The notes: a model not told the origin generated them from the letters alone. Counted from the first letter of the stretch, positions 1 to 8,354 are shown. The stretch: 30,419 bases of DNA from Sulfotelmatobacter sp049792875 (GCA_049792875.1 JBARBI010000039.1:1-30419), one strand, 5' to 3'. Made by a program: numbers and translations.

Positions 1-1280
1 CCGAAAGCGTAGTCGATGGTGCCGGTCAGATCCGCGGAGAACTTGCGTTGCAGCACGATACGCAGACCGTTGGTGTCCAGGGTCTTGCCGGCATAGCTGA
101 ACGTGCCCGAGGTCATGTCGGGCAAAAGGAATCCACCAGCGGCGGTGACTTCGCCAGTGCCTGTCAGAGCGGGATCGCCGACGCGATCGGAAAAGACGGC
201 GAACTGAACATTAGTCTTGCCGATGCGGTGCGACAGGCTGAGTTCCTGATGATGAGCGCTTTCCATTTTGGGAGCGAATGAGAGCAGACTGACTCGGGGA
301 TTCGATTCGCTCAGATCGGCCGGCGCGGAATCAAAACCTTTGTCGACGCGCAGGTCGGGGCGAGACGTTGTGTAGTCGTATTCCAGAACCGTGTTCGGCG
401 AGAGATGAAGGTCAGCGGAGCCGTAGGGACGGAACGCAGTCACGTGCCCGAGGAACTGAATAGTCTGCAGCTCACTGCCAAATTTAAATTCCAGTACGTC
501 ACCGACGACGAAGTCGTCCGCCGCCGAGAGAGCCAGCGACTGCAGCGCGGCATTATGCAGGTTGGGATCGGAGGGAGCAAAGCGGCGGACGGTCAGGGCC
601 AGTGAGGGTTCCGAGCCATTCGCCAGGCGATGGGAATAGCTGGTGCGCAGCACGGCGGCGGGCAGAGTGTCGCCGTACGCTACGTTGCCGCTGAAGGCTA
701 GATGCCCATCGGAAAAGATGGAGCGCTCCAGCGTGAAGGCTGTGCTCATGTCGGAACCGGTACCGTATCCGCTGGCGGCGGAACCCGCGAGGAAAGAGAG
801 CGTGCCACGCAGTTCGTGGCTCTGCTTCTCGGCGGGCAGGATGGGATCGTTAAAGATGCGAAGAATGGGACGGTTTGCGACCGAACGCAGAGTCCACTTC
901 CAGTCATCCTCATCGGGAAGAGCGCGGATGGGACCAAGCTCCATCACGCCCAGCAAGGTGCTCAAAGTCACGTTGACGTTGAGGCTGGCACCGGGACGAA
1001 GGCCGATCTTCTCTCGCAATGCTGGAAGGAAAGAAGGAGCGGTAACTTTGAGCGTGTAGAGACCGGGGAGCAAGCCGGTAGCGGTATAGTATCCGGCCTC
1101 ATCGGTGAACACGGTCAGAGTGCGATTGGCGGCGCCGAGAAACTGCACGACCGCTCCCATCTGGGGAGCACCGGAGACATTGCGGACGTATCCCGAAATC
1201 GCGCCGGGCCGTTCGACGGCCCAGACAGGAAGGGACAAGCTCAATACGATTGCCCAAGTTCCGAGCTTACGCAGTCTCAC
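1..1280 (-). CDS. Secreted carboxypeptidase-regulatory-like domain protein (3' end missing)
   Basis: The frame is open from a GTG at 1280 to the window edge (426 codons plus 2 bases), so the C-terminus is missing. The GTG is chosen because an AGGGG Shine-Dalgarno-like stretch lies about 10 nt upstream and a clean signal peptide follows (hydrophobic core, ending PVWA). Residues about 25-105 look like a carboxypeptidase-D regulatory-like beta-sandwich: GAISGYVRN, a middle DEAGYYTATGLLPGLYTLKV stretch, then LRPGASLNVNVTL. The rest is rich in alternating polar and hydrophobic residues, as in outer-membrane or secreted beta proteins, and many acidobacterial proteins with this N-terminal fold are TonB-dependent-receptor-like. 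No TonB box or plug domain was recognised, so a receptor role is not claimed. It starts 34 nt after the GWxTD gene and is probably co-transcribed with it. Function is unknown. Confidence 0.7.
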   Translation of the reverse strand, partial: MRLRKLGTWAIVLSLSLPVWAVERPGAISGYVRNVSGAPQMGAVVQFLGAANRTLTVFTDEAGYYTATGLLPGLYTLKVTAPSFLPALREKIGLRPGASLNVNVTLSTLLGVMELGPIRALPDEDDWKWTLRSVANRPILRIFNDPILPAEKQSHELRGTLSFLAGSAASGYGTGSDMSTAFTLERSIFSDGHLAFSGNVAYGDTLPAAVLRTSYSHRLANGSEPSLALTVRRFAPSDPNLHNAALQSLALSAADDFVVGDVLEFKFGSELQTIQFLGHVTAFRPYGSADLHLSPNTVLEYDYTTSRPDLRVDKGFDSAPADLSESNPRVSLLSFAPKMESAHHQELSLSHRIGKTNVQFAVFSDRVGDPALTGTGEVTAAGGFLLPDMTSGTFSYAGKTLDTNGLRIVLQRKFSADLTGTIDYAF

Positions 1281-1314
1281 TCCATCCCACCCCTGGGGGG
1301 AAAATCGCAGGGAG

Positions 1315-3069
1315 TTACTCTACTGCAAACACGGCTGACGGATCAATGGTCTGCTTCGAAATGTTATCGTTCACCCTGATCTCGATCTTGTAAACGCCGG
1401 GCTGCAGATTGGCGGCCGCGATCGATTTCTGAAGCGTCACCTGATCGCCCAGATTACCCATCGTGTCGGTGGTTTCGGTCTTCTGAACCACTTGTTTATT
1501 GGTTGCGACGTTGGTGATGTTGTACTCAAACGTGGCGGAAGGCTTGTGCGTCTTCTCGTCCACGCCAAGATTATAAACCTGCATCCAGAAATTCAGCTTC
1601 TGATCTTTGTCCTTTTTAAACACGGCGGGCTTGCCATCGGCCGGAGCGACGCGGGGCCGGATCTTCATGGTGCCGATGACGAAACTCCCGGTACCGATGG
1701 CCTTGGTGGGAACCGGTTCCATCTGGTCGGCGACGATCAGAGTAGAGGTGGCCAGTTTGTCGTCGGAATACTCGGGGACAAGGACGCTGCGGCTCCAGAT
1801 ACCTTTGCGGTCGCCGTTGACGTCTTTCACGGCGATGTAGAGTTTGTAATGGCCGGGGCGCAGGGGCAAAGCCTTCCAGTAGACCGAAGCGTTCTCCGCG
1901 GTGCGGGGTAGAAGTTCGGCGGGAACATCGACCTGGACGGTGTCTTCGAAGGTCTGAACGATTTTGCCGGTCAGCGTGGACAGGCGTCCGTAAATGTTCA
2001 CGGTGCCGCGCTGAACCCCGTCTTTGTTGACGAAAGTGATGTCACGATTCTTCATCTGGATCGTGACCGGCACCAGCACGGTGTCGCTGGTGACTTTGAC
2101 GAAATCCTCGCGCACATCAAACGGCATCGGGTTGAGGATAACCTTGGAGTTGACCTCTTCGGTCAGATCCGTGAACTTGATTTTGGGAGCCGCCTGCAGT
2201 TTGGCGAACTGTTCAAGGCGATCGAACTGCTTGGTCTGCAGATTCGCGGTTTCGGGACCAGCGCCCAGGCGTTCAAGGCCGCCATTGTTGAAGCGCTGCG
2301 ATTTGCTGGCCATTCCCATCTGCTCGTAGAGGGTCAAGCCCGCGTTGGGGGTCATGAGCAGCGCGTCCTTTTCGGAGCGGTCCATGGTCATGTGGTATTC
2401 ACCGCACATGCAGGTGTCGACGAACTCGATGATGACTTCCTGACCGATGCCATCAATGTAGCGGTAGCGCCACTGCTCAAACGGGTAGGTCGAGGTTTCG
2501 CCGCCGCCCTCTTCCATGGGGCGCTCGTAGCTGCCACCGGAGGGGTGGGAATCGACCTCATCGGCCTTGCCGAAAACGATGTAAATGCGGCCGCGATCGG
2601 TTCTCCAGCCCGGCACACCAGCGGCGAAATGCTCATTGGCATAAGCAATGCGCTGGTAGTGTTCTTCTTTATATTCGTTCTCTTCGGTGTCGGGGGTGGG
2701 GTCGCGGCGCTGCCAAAAGGCTTCAATAAAGTTGTCGCGCTCTTCGTCGTTGGAGAGCTGTTTGAAGGCTGCCCGCTCTTCGTCGGTGATGATCCAGACG
2801 ACGTCCTCTTCGAGCCACTTTTTGTAGGGCTTGCTCAATTCCTGCTTCAGGGCACGCTGATTTTTCTTCCGCTGTTTCTCGTCCGCAGGGCGCTTGAGCG
2901 GGTCGACGGCATCGGCGGGCTGGGCTTGCGTGGCGCCCGCGGTGTCCGGGGCTGGCTTATCGGCGGGTTTCTTGTCCGGCTGGTCCTGCGCGACGGCGCC
3001 GCAGACCAACAGGCCTACCGATACCAGAAAAATTCGCAAAGCAGATTGATACGAAGCAACCCGGAACAT
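1315..3069 (-). CDS. GWxTD domain-containing secreted protein
   Basis: This 584-residue protein starts at ATG 3069, which has AGGAG 8 nt upstream; an in-frame GTG at 3087 would overlap that ribosome site. A signal peptide is visible (LRIFLVSVGLLVCGAVAQ). A charged Pro/Ala/Lys linker follows, and then the family core: DNFIEAFWQRRDPTP, and GVPGWRTDRGRIYIVFGKAD, which contains the diagnostic G-W-x-T-D. The C-terminal half is beta-rich with several Ig-like stretches (for example TVNIYGRLSTLTGKIVQTFE and PGHYKLYIAVKDVNGD), ending PGVYKIEIRVNDN. GWxTD proteins occur in Acidobacteria, Bacteroidetes and relatives. I know no established biochemical role for them; an envelope location is inferred from the signal peptide. 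It is the first gene of a two-gene operon with the carboxypeptidase-regulatory-like protein. The family call is firm, the function is not. Confidence 0.88.
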   Translation of the reverse strand: MFRVASYQSALRIFLVSVGLLVCGAVAQDQPDKKPADKPAPDTAGATQAQPADAVDPLKRPADEKQRKKNQRALKQELSKPYKKWLEEDVVWIITDEERAAFKQLSNDEERDNFIEAFWQRRDPTPDTEENEYKEEHYQRIAYANEHFAAGVPGWRTDRGRIYIVFGKADEVDSHPSGGSYERPMEEGGGETSTYPFEQWRYRYIDGIGQEVIIEFVDTCMCGEYHMTMDRSEKDALLMTPNAGLTLYEQMGMASKSQRFNNGGLERLGAGPETANLQTKQFDRLEQFAKLQAAPKIKFTDLTEEVNSKVILNPMPFDVREDFVKVTSDTVLVPVTIQMKNRDITFVNKDGVQRGTVNIYGRLSTLTGKIVQTFEDTVQVDVPAELLPRTAENASVYWKALPLRPGHYKLYIAVKDVNGDRKGIWSRSVLVPEYSDDKLATSTLIVADQMEPVPTKAIGTGSFVIGTMKIRPRVAPADGKPAVFKKDKDQKLNFWMQVYNLGVDEKTHKPSATFEYNITNVATNKQVVQKTETTDTMGNLGDQVTLQKSIAAANLQPGVYKIEIRVNDNISKQTIDPSAVFAVE

Positions 3070-3102
3070 GAGAGGGACTCCTGCCACAACCGTCGTCTAT
3101 CT

Positions 3103-3132
3103 ATTTTAGGCCCGTGGGTGGTGTGAAAGCAA
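3103..3132 (-). promoter_or_regulatory. Candidate promoter of the GWxTD operon
   Basis: Read on the minus strand, TTGCTT (3132-3127) is followed after 18 nt by TAAAAT (3108-3103), 33 nt before the chosen ATG of the GWxTD gene. The match to the sigma-70 consensus is good at both boxes. Assignment is by eye. Confidence 0.45.
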
Positions 3133-3259
3133 GGTTAAGTCGTGCCCCGAGAATCAATTAAAACGACCCACAACCGTCTCTTTTAGAAGCGGGGGACGTC
3201 CTCCAAGTTGCCCGAGGCTGTGCCAAATTAGGTGGCTGCCGAACGGGTGCGGGCGGAGC

Positions 3260-3265
3260 TATAAT
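3260..3265 (+). promoter_or_regulatory. Candidate -10 box for the efflux operon
   Basis: A perfect TATAAT lies in the gap between the divergent GWxTD and membrane-fusion genes. The -35 position (around 3237-3242, TGCCGA) is weak. If used, it gives a leader of about 215 nt before the ATG at 3486. That leader (3272-3485) holds no open gene that I can support; the only structure I saw is a short GTCCG/CGGAC hairpin. Confidence 0.4.
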
Positions 3266-3485
3266 GTTTGGTTCCGGGGCAGTAGCTATCGCTCGCCACG
3301 CCGTAACGGGTCTCGGCCCTTCTGCTTAATTACTCCTGTCGGGAACTTTCTCGGCGCCAGGATCGTAACAGAAGGTGTGTGTCCGTCACTCGGACCGAGG
3401 CAGCGGGGCCATTTGTGCTGAAAATATCGTTATGGTAGGACTTGGCCTGGCGCGTGGATAAATCACCCGGATCGTGACGGAAATC

Positions 3486-4883
3486 ATGACAGCTTGGAAA
3501 AAAATTGCTATCGGCATCGGCGTTGCGGTTCTGCTCGCAATCATCGTCGGTTTTACCGTTCATCAGAGCAGCAAGAATGTGGTGACGGTACAGACGGGAA
3601 AAGTGGAGCGGCAGGACCTGACAACAATCGTGAGCGCTTCGGGTGAGATCAAGCCCAAGACTTATGTGAACATCGGCGCCAACGCCTACGGAAAGATCAC
3701 CCACCTGTACGTGAAGGAAGGGGAACAGGTAAAGAAGGGTCAATTGCTGGCGCAACTGGAGAACGTACAATCCGCGGCAGACGTCACGGCCAACCAGGCC
3801 TCGGTGCAGGCAGCGGAGACCGACGCGGTCGCTGCGGAGGCAGCGCTGAAGACGTCGCAAGCCGACCTGGTTCGCGCGCAAGCCGACTATGACCGCAACA
3901 AGCTGGACTGGGATCGTGCACAAAGTCTGTTCAAGGATGGGTTGATCGCGAAGTCGGATTTCGATAGCCGTAAGAATGCCTGGGCGACGGCCGATGCCGG
4001 GCTGGTGCAAGCCCAGGCACGCGTGGCGCAGGCCAAGGCGCAGAACGATTCCGCGAGCAAACGCGTAGCGCAGGCCCGCGCGAATTTAACGCGCGTCAGC
4101 GATGTGCTGCAGAAGACTACCTACAGCGCGCCTTACGACGGTGTGGTGACCAACCTGCCGGTGCGGGAAGGCGAATCGGTGGTCATCGGGATTCAGAATG
4201 CTCTGGGCAGCACGCTGATGACGATTGCCGACATGTCGGTGATCACGGCCGAGGTGAAGGTAGACGAGACGGACATCGTGAACGTGCATCTGGGCCAGCC
4301 CGCGGAAATCACGATTGACGCGATCCCCAAGAAGATTTTTCATGGGACGGTTTCGGAAATCGGGGATAACGCGATCGTGCGGTCCAGCGGTGTATCGACC
4401 TCGCAATCGACGACCGCCAGTGAAGAGGCCAAGGATTTCAAGGTGGTTGTGACGCTGACAGATCCGCCGCGAGACCTGCGTCCGGGACTTTCGACCACGG
4501 CGAAGATCACGACGGCCACCCGCAACAACGCGCTGGCCATCCCGATCCAGTCGCTGACCCTGCGCAGCAAGGACCAAATCGAACAGCAGAATAATCCGCC
4601 GGGATCGGTGCACGCCGCGGCACCTGCCGCCAAGGAAGCCGCATCCAAGACGAAGAAAGGGGATGACGTACAGGGAGTCTTCGTCATCCGTAACAAGAAA
4701 GCATTGTTCGTGCCGGTCACCACAGGGATCACGGGGACGACCGATATCGAGGTGCTCGACGGGGTAAAAGAAGGAGACCAGGTAATTACGGGCAGTTATA
4801 AAGTCCTGCGGACTCTACGTCCGGGGAGCAGCGTGAAGATCGACAACACGGTCCCGAAGAAAGAAGAAGAAGAAGGGTCATAA
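3486..4883 (+). CDS. Efflux periplasmic adaptor (HlyD/MacA-type membrane fusion protein)
   Basis: The product has 465 residues. ATG 3486 is preferred over an in-frame GTG at 3474 because the charged N-terminus and membrane helix (about residues 6-23, IAIGIGVAVLLAIIVGF) follow it directly. The layout is that of MacA-like adaptors: first half-lipoyl motif (GKITHLYVKEGEQVKKGQLL, about 65-85), a long Ala/Gln/Lys-rich coiled-coil hairpin (about 90-205), second half-lipoyl (TYSAPYDGVVTNLPVREGES), then beta-barrel and membrane-proximal domains. Such proteins bridge an inner-membrane ABC transporter to an outer-membrane channel. The ATPase gene follows 126 nt downstream, supporting an ABC rather than RND partner. 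The C-terminus ends in a lysine/glutamate tail. The substrate cannot be inferred. No permease or TolC-like gene is present nearby. Confidence 0.88.
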   Translation: MTAWKKIAIGIGVAVLLAIIVGFTVHQSSKNVVTVQTGKVERQDLTTIVSASGEIKPKTYVNIGANAYGKITHLYVKEGEQVKKGQLLAQLENVQSAADVTANQASVQAAETDAVAAEAALKTSQADLVRAQADYDRNKLDWDRAQSLFKDGLIAKSDFDSRKNAWATADAGLVQAQARVAQAKAQNDSASKRVAQARANLTRVSDVLQKTTYSAPYDGVVTNLPVREGESVVIGIQNALGSTLMTIADMSVITAEVKVDETDIVNVHLGQPAEITIDAIPKKIFHGTVSEIGDNAIVRSSGVSTSQSTTASEEAKDFKVVVTLTDPPRDLRPGLSTTAKITTATRNNALAIPIQSLTLRSKDQIEQQNNPPGSVHAAAPAAKEAASKTKKGDDVQGVFVIRNKKALFVPVTTGITGTTDIEVLDGVKEGDQVITGSYKVLRTLRPGSSVKIDNTVPKKEEEEGS

Positions 4884-5009
4884 CCTTACCCGGCTTGGTA
4901 CGTCCAAAGGGAAAGCCGGTAGAGGTCTCGGAAATCGGAGCTTGCAATTCGTTAAGGTACTGAAGCCAAAGATCGGAGAGGGTCAGTGGCACCGGACCAG
5001 GAGAAAAAC

Positions 5010-5768
5010 ATGGCAACCGCAGAAGTTCTCAGTATGCCCAGCACCGCGAATCTAGCGCCGCCGGAATCCTGCATGATTGCGGCCGAAGACCTCTGGAAGA
5101 CCTACGACATGGGCTCGGAGCAGCAGGTGCACGCCCTGCGTGGCGTCAACCTGAGGATCCAGCGCAATGAGTACGTCGCCATCATGGGACCGTCGGGTTC
5201 AGGCAAATCGACCCTGATGAACCTGATTGGCTGCCTGGATACGCCCTCGCAGGGAAAGTACTGGCTGAACGGCCAACTCGTGAGCGAGTTGGACGACGAC
5301 GAACTGGCCCGTATCCGCAACAAGGAGATCGGATTCGTATTCCAGACCTTCAACCTGCTGGCGCGTGCCACCGCGTTGCACAACGTGGAACTGCCCTTGA
5401 TCTACGCCGGCATTCCGACCGAGACGCGGATGGAGCGAGCCAAGGGTGCGTTGGCGGCCGTGGGCATGGAGTCTCGCATGAGCCACAAGCCGAATGAACT
5501 CTCCGGCGGTCAGCGGCAGCGCGTGGCCATTGCGCGCGCGCTGGTGAACAAGCCCTCGATCATCCTGGCGGACGAACCCACGGGCAACCTGGATTCGCAG
5601 ACTGGTATCGAGATCATGGCGCTGTTTGACCGGCTGCATGCCGAGGGCAACACGATCATTCTGGTCACCCACGAAGGCGACATCGCGGAATACGCGCACC
5701 GCGTCATCCACATCAAGGACGGCGTGATCGCGAGCGACCAGAGCAAAGGCCGCGGACAACGTAGCTAA
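5010..5768 (+). CDS. ABC transporter ATPase, MacB/LolD type
   Basis: The product has 252 residues. ATG 5010 is chosen because AGGAG lies 6 nt upstream; a GTG at 4986 in the same frame has no such support. All nucleotide-binding motifs are present: Walker A GPSGSGKST (60-68), Q-loop FVFQTFNLL, signature LSGGQ (164-168), Walker B IILADE (184-189) followed by PTGNLDS, and the H-loop VTHE. The short hydrophobic insert around LPLIYAGIP is typical of MacB/LolD-family ATPases, which drive mechanotransmission rather than ordinary import. It is paired with the adaptor upstream, but the expected FtsX/MacB-type permease is not in this window. It ends at a strong hairpin. Export or lipoprotein release is inferred; the substrate is unknown. 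Confidence 0.9.
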   Translation: MATAEVLSMPSTANLAPPESCMIAAEDLWKTYDMGSEQQVHALRGVNLRIQRNEYVAIMGPSGSGKSTLMNLIGCLDTPSQGKYWLNGQLVSELDDDELARIRNKEIGFVFQTFNLLARATALHNVELPLIYAGIPTETRMERAKGALAAVGMESRMSHKPNELSGGQRQRVAIARALVNKPSIILADEPTGNLDSQTGIEIMALFDRLHAEGNTIILVTHEGDIAEYAHRVIHIKDGVIASDQSKGRGQRS

Positions 5769-5804
5769 GGTCCGAGTTTCGGACAAGGGATCCCGTTTTG
5801 AAGA

Positions 5805-5832
5805 GAACGCCCAGCCAACCGGCTGGGCGTTC
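5805..5832 (+). terminator. Perfect 12-bp hairpin after the ABC ATPase
   Basis: GAACGCCCAGCC and GGCTGGGCGTTC pair perfectly around an AACC loop, 36 nt after the ATPase stop codon. No T-tract follows on the plus strand, so it is terminator-like by position and stability only. Confidence 0.55.
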
Positions 5833-5899
5833 TGCAGTATGGCACCTCCGCAGGGACGTCTCCCCGAAAAGCTATGACTCAAGGCGAGACCACTTCCGC

Positions 5900-5928
5900 T
5901 TGACCCTAATCGATTCCCTACCTATATT
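5900..5928 (+). promoter_or_regulatory. Sigma-70-like promoter before the kinase remnant
   Basis: TTGACC (5900-5905), a 17-nt spacer and TATATT (5923-5928) match the vegetative consensus well. A second -10-like TACAAT lies at 5937-5942. The kinase ATG at 5958 is about 23 nt after the expected start site. Confidence 0.5.
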
Positions 5929-5957
5929 CCGCAGGGTACAATTCGTTGGGGTTTCCC

Positions 5958-6308
5958 ATGCCTTTGCCTCCCGGAACTCGATTGGGTCCCTACGAGATCA
6001 CCGCCCCAGTGGGCGCTGGCGGGATGGGAGAGGTCTACAAGGCCCGCGACACGCGACTGAATCGCATCGTCGCCATCAAGGTTTCCAACGAGCAGTTCTC
6101 CGAGCGCTTCGAGCGCGAAGCGCATGCCGTCGCCGCCCTGAACCATTCCAACGTCTGCACCTTGCATGATGTCGGGCCGAACTGCCTGGTGATGGAGTAC
6201 ATCGAGGGCACGCCTTGGTCGTGCTGCAGTTTGAAAACTGCCACGGTTCTTCTCCCTTTGCGTTCTTGGTGGAGGTTCTTTGCGCGCTTTGGGGTAAGAA
6301 AGAATTGA
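5958..6308 (+). pseudogene. Ser/Thr protein kinase remnant (N-lobe only)
   Basis: From ATG 5958 about 88 residues match the start of a Hanks-type kinase. They include the opening LGPYEITAPVG, glycine-rich loop GAGGMGEVYKARD, the ATP-binding lysine in VAIKV, the alpha-C glutamate region FEREAHAVAALNHSNVC, and the hinge LVMEYIEGTP. Homology stops there (about 6220). The frame stays open to 6308 but the tail is low-complexity sequence running into an inverted repeat. The catalytic loop (HRD), the Mg-binding DFG and the whole C-lobe are absent, so it cannot be an active kinase. Full-length relatives usually exceed 250 residues for the kinase domain alone. I call it a truncated pseudogene. The promoter upstream looks intact, so it may still be transcribed. 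An in-frame TTG at 5946 is an alternative start. Confidence 0.75.
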
Positions 6309-6335
6309 ACCCGCGAAGAGCGCAAAGGACGCCAA
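6250..6335. repeat. Inverted repeat between two gene remnants
   Basis: CTTTGCGTTCTT (6256-6267) and AAGAGCGCAAAG (6316-6327) pair over 11 of 12 positions. The element sits exactly where kinase homology ends on one side and PAS homology ends on the other. It resembles dispersed CGCAAAGG-type intergenic repeats that I recall from acidobacterial genomes; that comparison is from memory. Confidence 0.5.
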
Positions 6336-6344
6336 TACCCGATT

Positions 6345-6856
6345 GTCATCTGATCATCAATGTCTGCGCAGGCGCCGAACCACTTCACCCTGTTTCCGGC
6401 GGCATCCCGCATGGGGGTGGCCCGAACCAGGTGCCAGCGAAAACCTCCGGCTTGAGCAGGCGATATTCCATTTTCGAACGGCTCGCCGATGCGGTGAGCC
6501 TTCGCCCAATTCTGCATGGCGATGGGGCGATCGTCCGGATGAAGACCACTCTGCCAACCCCATCCCAGAGTTTGCTCCTCGCTGAGCCCGGTCAGCTCGT
6601 GCCGGCGCCGGTTGACGTAGTCAATCCCGCCGCCGGGCACCGCGGTCCAAACGATCTGCGGGATCGCCTCGGCCAAGAGGTGGAAGCGGGCCTCGCAGTC
6701 GTCCACCGCATTGGCGAGAGCGGTCCGCATCTTCAGAATCCGTGCGAAAAATGCGCCCGCGCTTGCCAGCATCACCAGGGCGACCGAGAAGAGCACCCGG
6801 CCGTAATTTCCGTGAAACAACGTTGACCCTGACGTATCAGCCTCCCCATACAACAA
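6345..6856 (-). pseudogene. PAS-domain sensor protein remnant
   Basis: A minus-strand frame begins near a TTG at 6856; the true start is uncertain and no good ribosome site is seen. It encodes one membrane helix (VLFSVALVMLASAGAFFARI), a short coiled linker, and a PAS domain: FHLLAEAIPQIVWTAVPGG, VNRRRHELTGLSEEQ, LHPDDRP, then FRWHLVRATPMRD and the end motif WFGACADIDDQ. PAS domains with this ending normally lead into a histidine kinase, which is absent; from about 6345 the frame runs into an inverted repeat and then antisense to the kinase remnant. In the middle, the expected MEYRLLKPDG segment is present in the DNA but in another frame (6446-6474), meaning an insertion and a compensating deletion. 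It is a truncated, frame-damaged sensor gene. Confidence 0.65.
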
Positions 6857-6906
6857 CGTGCAGGTCGAGGCAGAGACCTTCCCCGGCGCTCGACCTGTTG
6901 TTGTTC
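6851..6906. repeat. Hairpin upstream of the PAS remnant
   Basis: CAGGTCGAG (6861-6869) pairs perfectly with CTCGACCTG (6889-6897). The pairing continues through the flanking CAACAAC/GTTGTTG bases after a 3-nt bulge. Its role is unknown; it may mark an old repeat or breakpoint. Confidence 0.45.
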
Positions 6907-7040
6907 ATATCGGCAGGGCTGGCGTTTTTCGTATTAGAAAAGAATTAGTAGGGAGTCGCGTTGGGGCGGGAGAAACTACCGGAGAAAATAAATAGAGCCA
7001 TAGCGGAGCTACGTCTCGATGAGAAGGGCTGCGGAATCAT

Positions 7041-8261
7041 TTACGGATTTGTGCTGACCGTCTTCACCGCCGCGGTGTCGGAGGGCAAAGCGGGTCCGGC
7101 GACAAAGAAATTGTGGTCGTAGAGGTTGCGATACATACGGCCGGAGATCTCGGCGGCCTTGGGACCGAAGGTCGGTCGTCCGCCCTGCAGGAAGACGACG
7201 ACCACCACACGCCCTACGCTGGTATTGGCATAAGAGGCGAACCAGCCAAAGCGAGTTCCGTCGTGCGAACAGGTTCCGGTCTTGCCCAGAATTTCTTCTT
7301 CGTTGAAGTTGAGGCGGAGGCTGCGGGCCGTGCCGTATTGAACCGCGCCTGCCATGCCATCGGAAAGCTCTGGAATCAAGGGAGCGATGTCCAATTGCCG
7401 CTTCAACCTAGGCTGGAAGCCAGCGACTTCTTCGGGAGTGGTGGGGTGCTGGAGATAGTAGAGCGTGCCGCCGTTGGCAATCGCCGAAACCATCGCGCCC
7501 AGTTGCAGCGGGGTCATGGAGACGCCTTCGCCGTAGGAGCACATCTTGCCGACGCCGCCCAGCTTCGCGGGAATCGCCTCGTCGGGATAGCTGCCCAATT
7601 GTTCACCGGCAATATCGTATCCAGCGAGTTCGCCCAATCCGTATTCGTGGGCGTAGTAGGCGACTTTCTCAAAACCAAGCTTGCGTCCGAGCGCTTCGAA
7701 GTATGCGTTATTCGAGTGGGCGAGCGCGGTGGTCAGGTTCATGCGGCTGCGGCCGCCGAGAGCAACTTCTGTTTCCTTGGAGACGAGACCTTCGCTCAGT
7801 GCGGCCAGGGCCACGGAAAGTTTGATGGTGGAGCACGGCTGCGCGCCGCTCGAAAGTGCCAGCTTCTGGTTGACCATGGCCAGCACGCGTCCGCTGGTTG
7901 GTTCGATCGCGACGACAGTGCCGTTCATGTTGCCGAGAGCATCCATGGCGGCCTGGCGTACGACGGGATCTTCGCCGGTCGTGATGTCACCGGCGGCAAT
8001 ATCCTCTGCGAACGAACTCATGTGGAAGCGCTCGTGATAGCGACGGCGGCGAGTGGTGGCGGAGACCGATGTAAGGTTCGCGCTGCGGCTCCGTGCCAGA
8101 TGGTGAATGCGGCGCCGGGTGCGCTGGCTTTCGCTGATCTTTTGTGATTTCGATTTTGCCGGAGCGTGGGTGTTGATGTGGGCAGCCCAACTCACGCCCG
8201 CCAGAGGCAGACACGCCAGAAAGGTCACTACCAGACGAAGAAGGCTCGTTCCTTTAGACAT
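7041..8261 (-). CDS. Single-domain penicillin-binding transpeptidase
   Basis: The product has 406 residues. ATG 8261 is chosen because a signal peptide follows at once (LLRLVVTFLACLPLAGVSWA); an in-frame GTG at 8306 is possible. Residues about 35-80 form a strongly basic linker (RTRRRIHHLARSRS, TTRRRRYHERFH). The rest is a penicillin-binding transpeptidase fold with all three motifs: S144-TIK147 (the nucleophile SxxK), S183-N-N185 (SxN) and K327-TG (KTG). There is no glycosyltransferase domain and no PBP-dimer domain. It would cross-link, or process, stem peptides in the periplasm. It lies 339 nt beyond the ftsZ stop, on the same strand, with its own promoter. The residue before the nucleophile is Cys (PCSTIK) where many relatives have Gly. 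It could alternatively be a D,D-carboxypeptidase or a beta-lactam sensor-like protein. Confidence 0.85.
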   Translation of the reverse strand: MSKGTSLLRLVVTFLACLPLAGVSWAAHINTHAPAKSKSQKISESQRTRRRIHHLARSRSANLTSVSATTRRRRYHERFHMSSFAEDIAAGDITTGEDPVVRQAAMDALGNMNGTVVAIEPTSGRVLAMVNQKLALSSGAQPCSTIKLSVALAALSEGLVSKETEVALGGRSRMNLTTALAHSNNAYFEALGRKLGFEKVAYYAHEYGLGELAGYDIAGEQLGSYPDEAIPAKLGGVGKMCSYGEGVSMTPLQLGAMVSAIANGGTLYYLQHPTTPEEVAGFQPRLKRQLDIAPLIPELSDGMAGAVQYGTARSLRLNFNEEEILGKTGTCSHDGTRFGWFASYANTSVGRVVVVVFLQGGRPTFGPKAAEISGRMYRNLYDHNFFVAGPALPSDTAAVKTVSTNP

Positions 8262-8354
8262 CTGTTTGATTCCACTCCCCGGACGGGTATAGATACTTCG
8301 ATGCACGCACCGTGCCAGCTGGTGGTAACCCGCCCCGCTCAGTCGACTGCGCTG

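Noticed and set aside
3272..3485. Riboswitch in the leader of the adaptor gene
   Set aside because: Only a 5-bp hairpin was found; no known aptamer pattern is recognisable by eye.
5946..6856. Intact toxin-antitoxin or kinase-sensor pair
   Set aside because: Both frames end abruptly at an inverted repeat and lack catalytic parts, so two remnants explain the region better.
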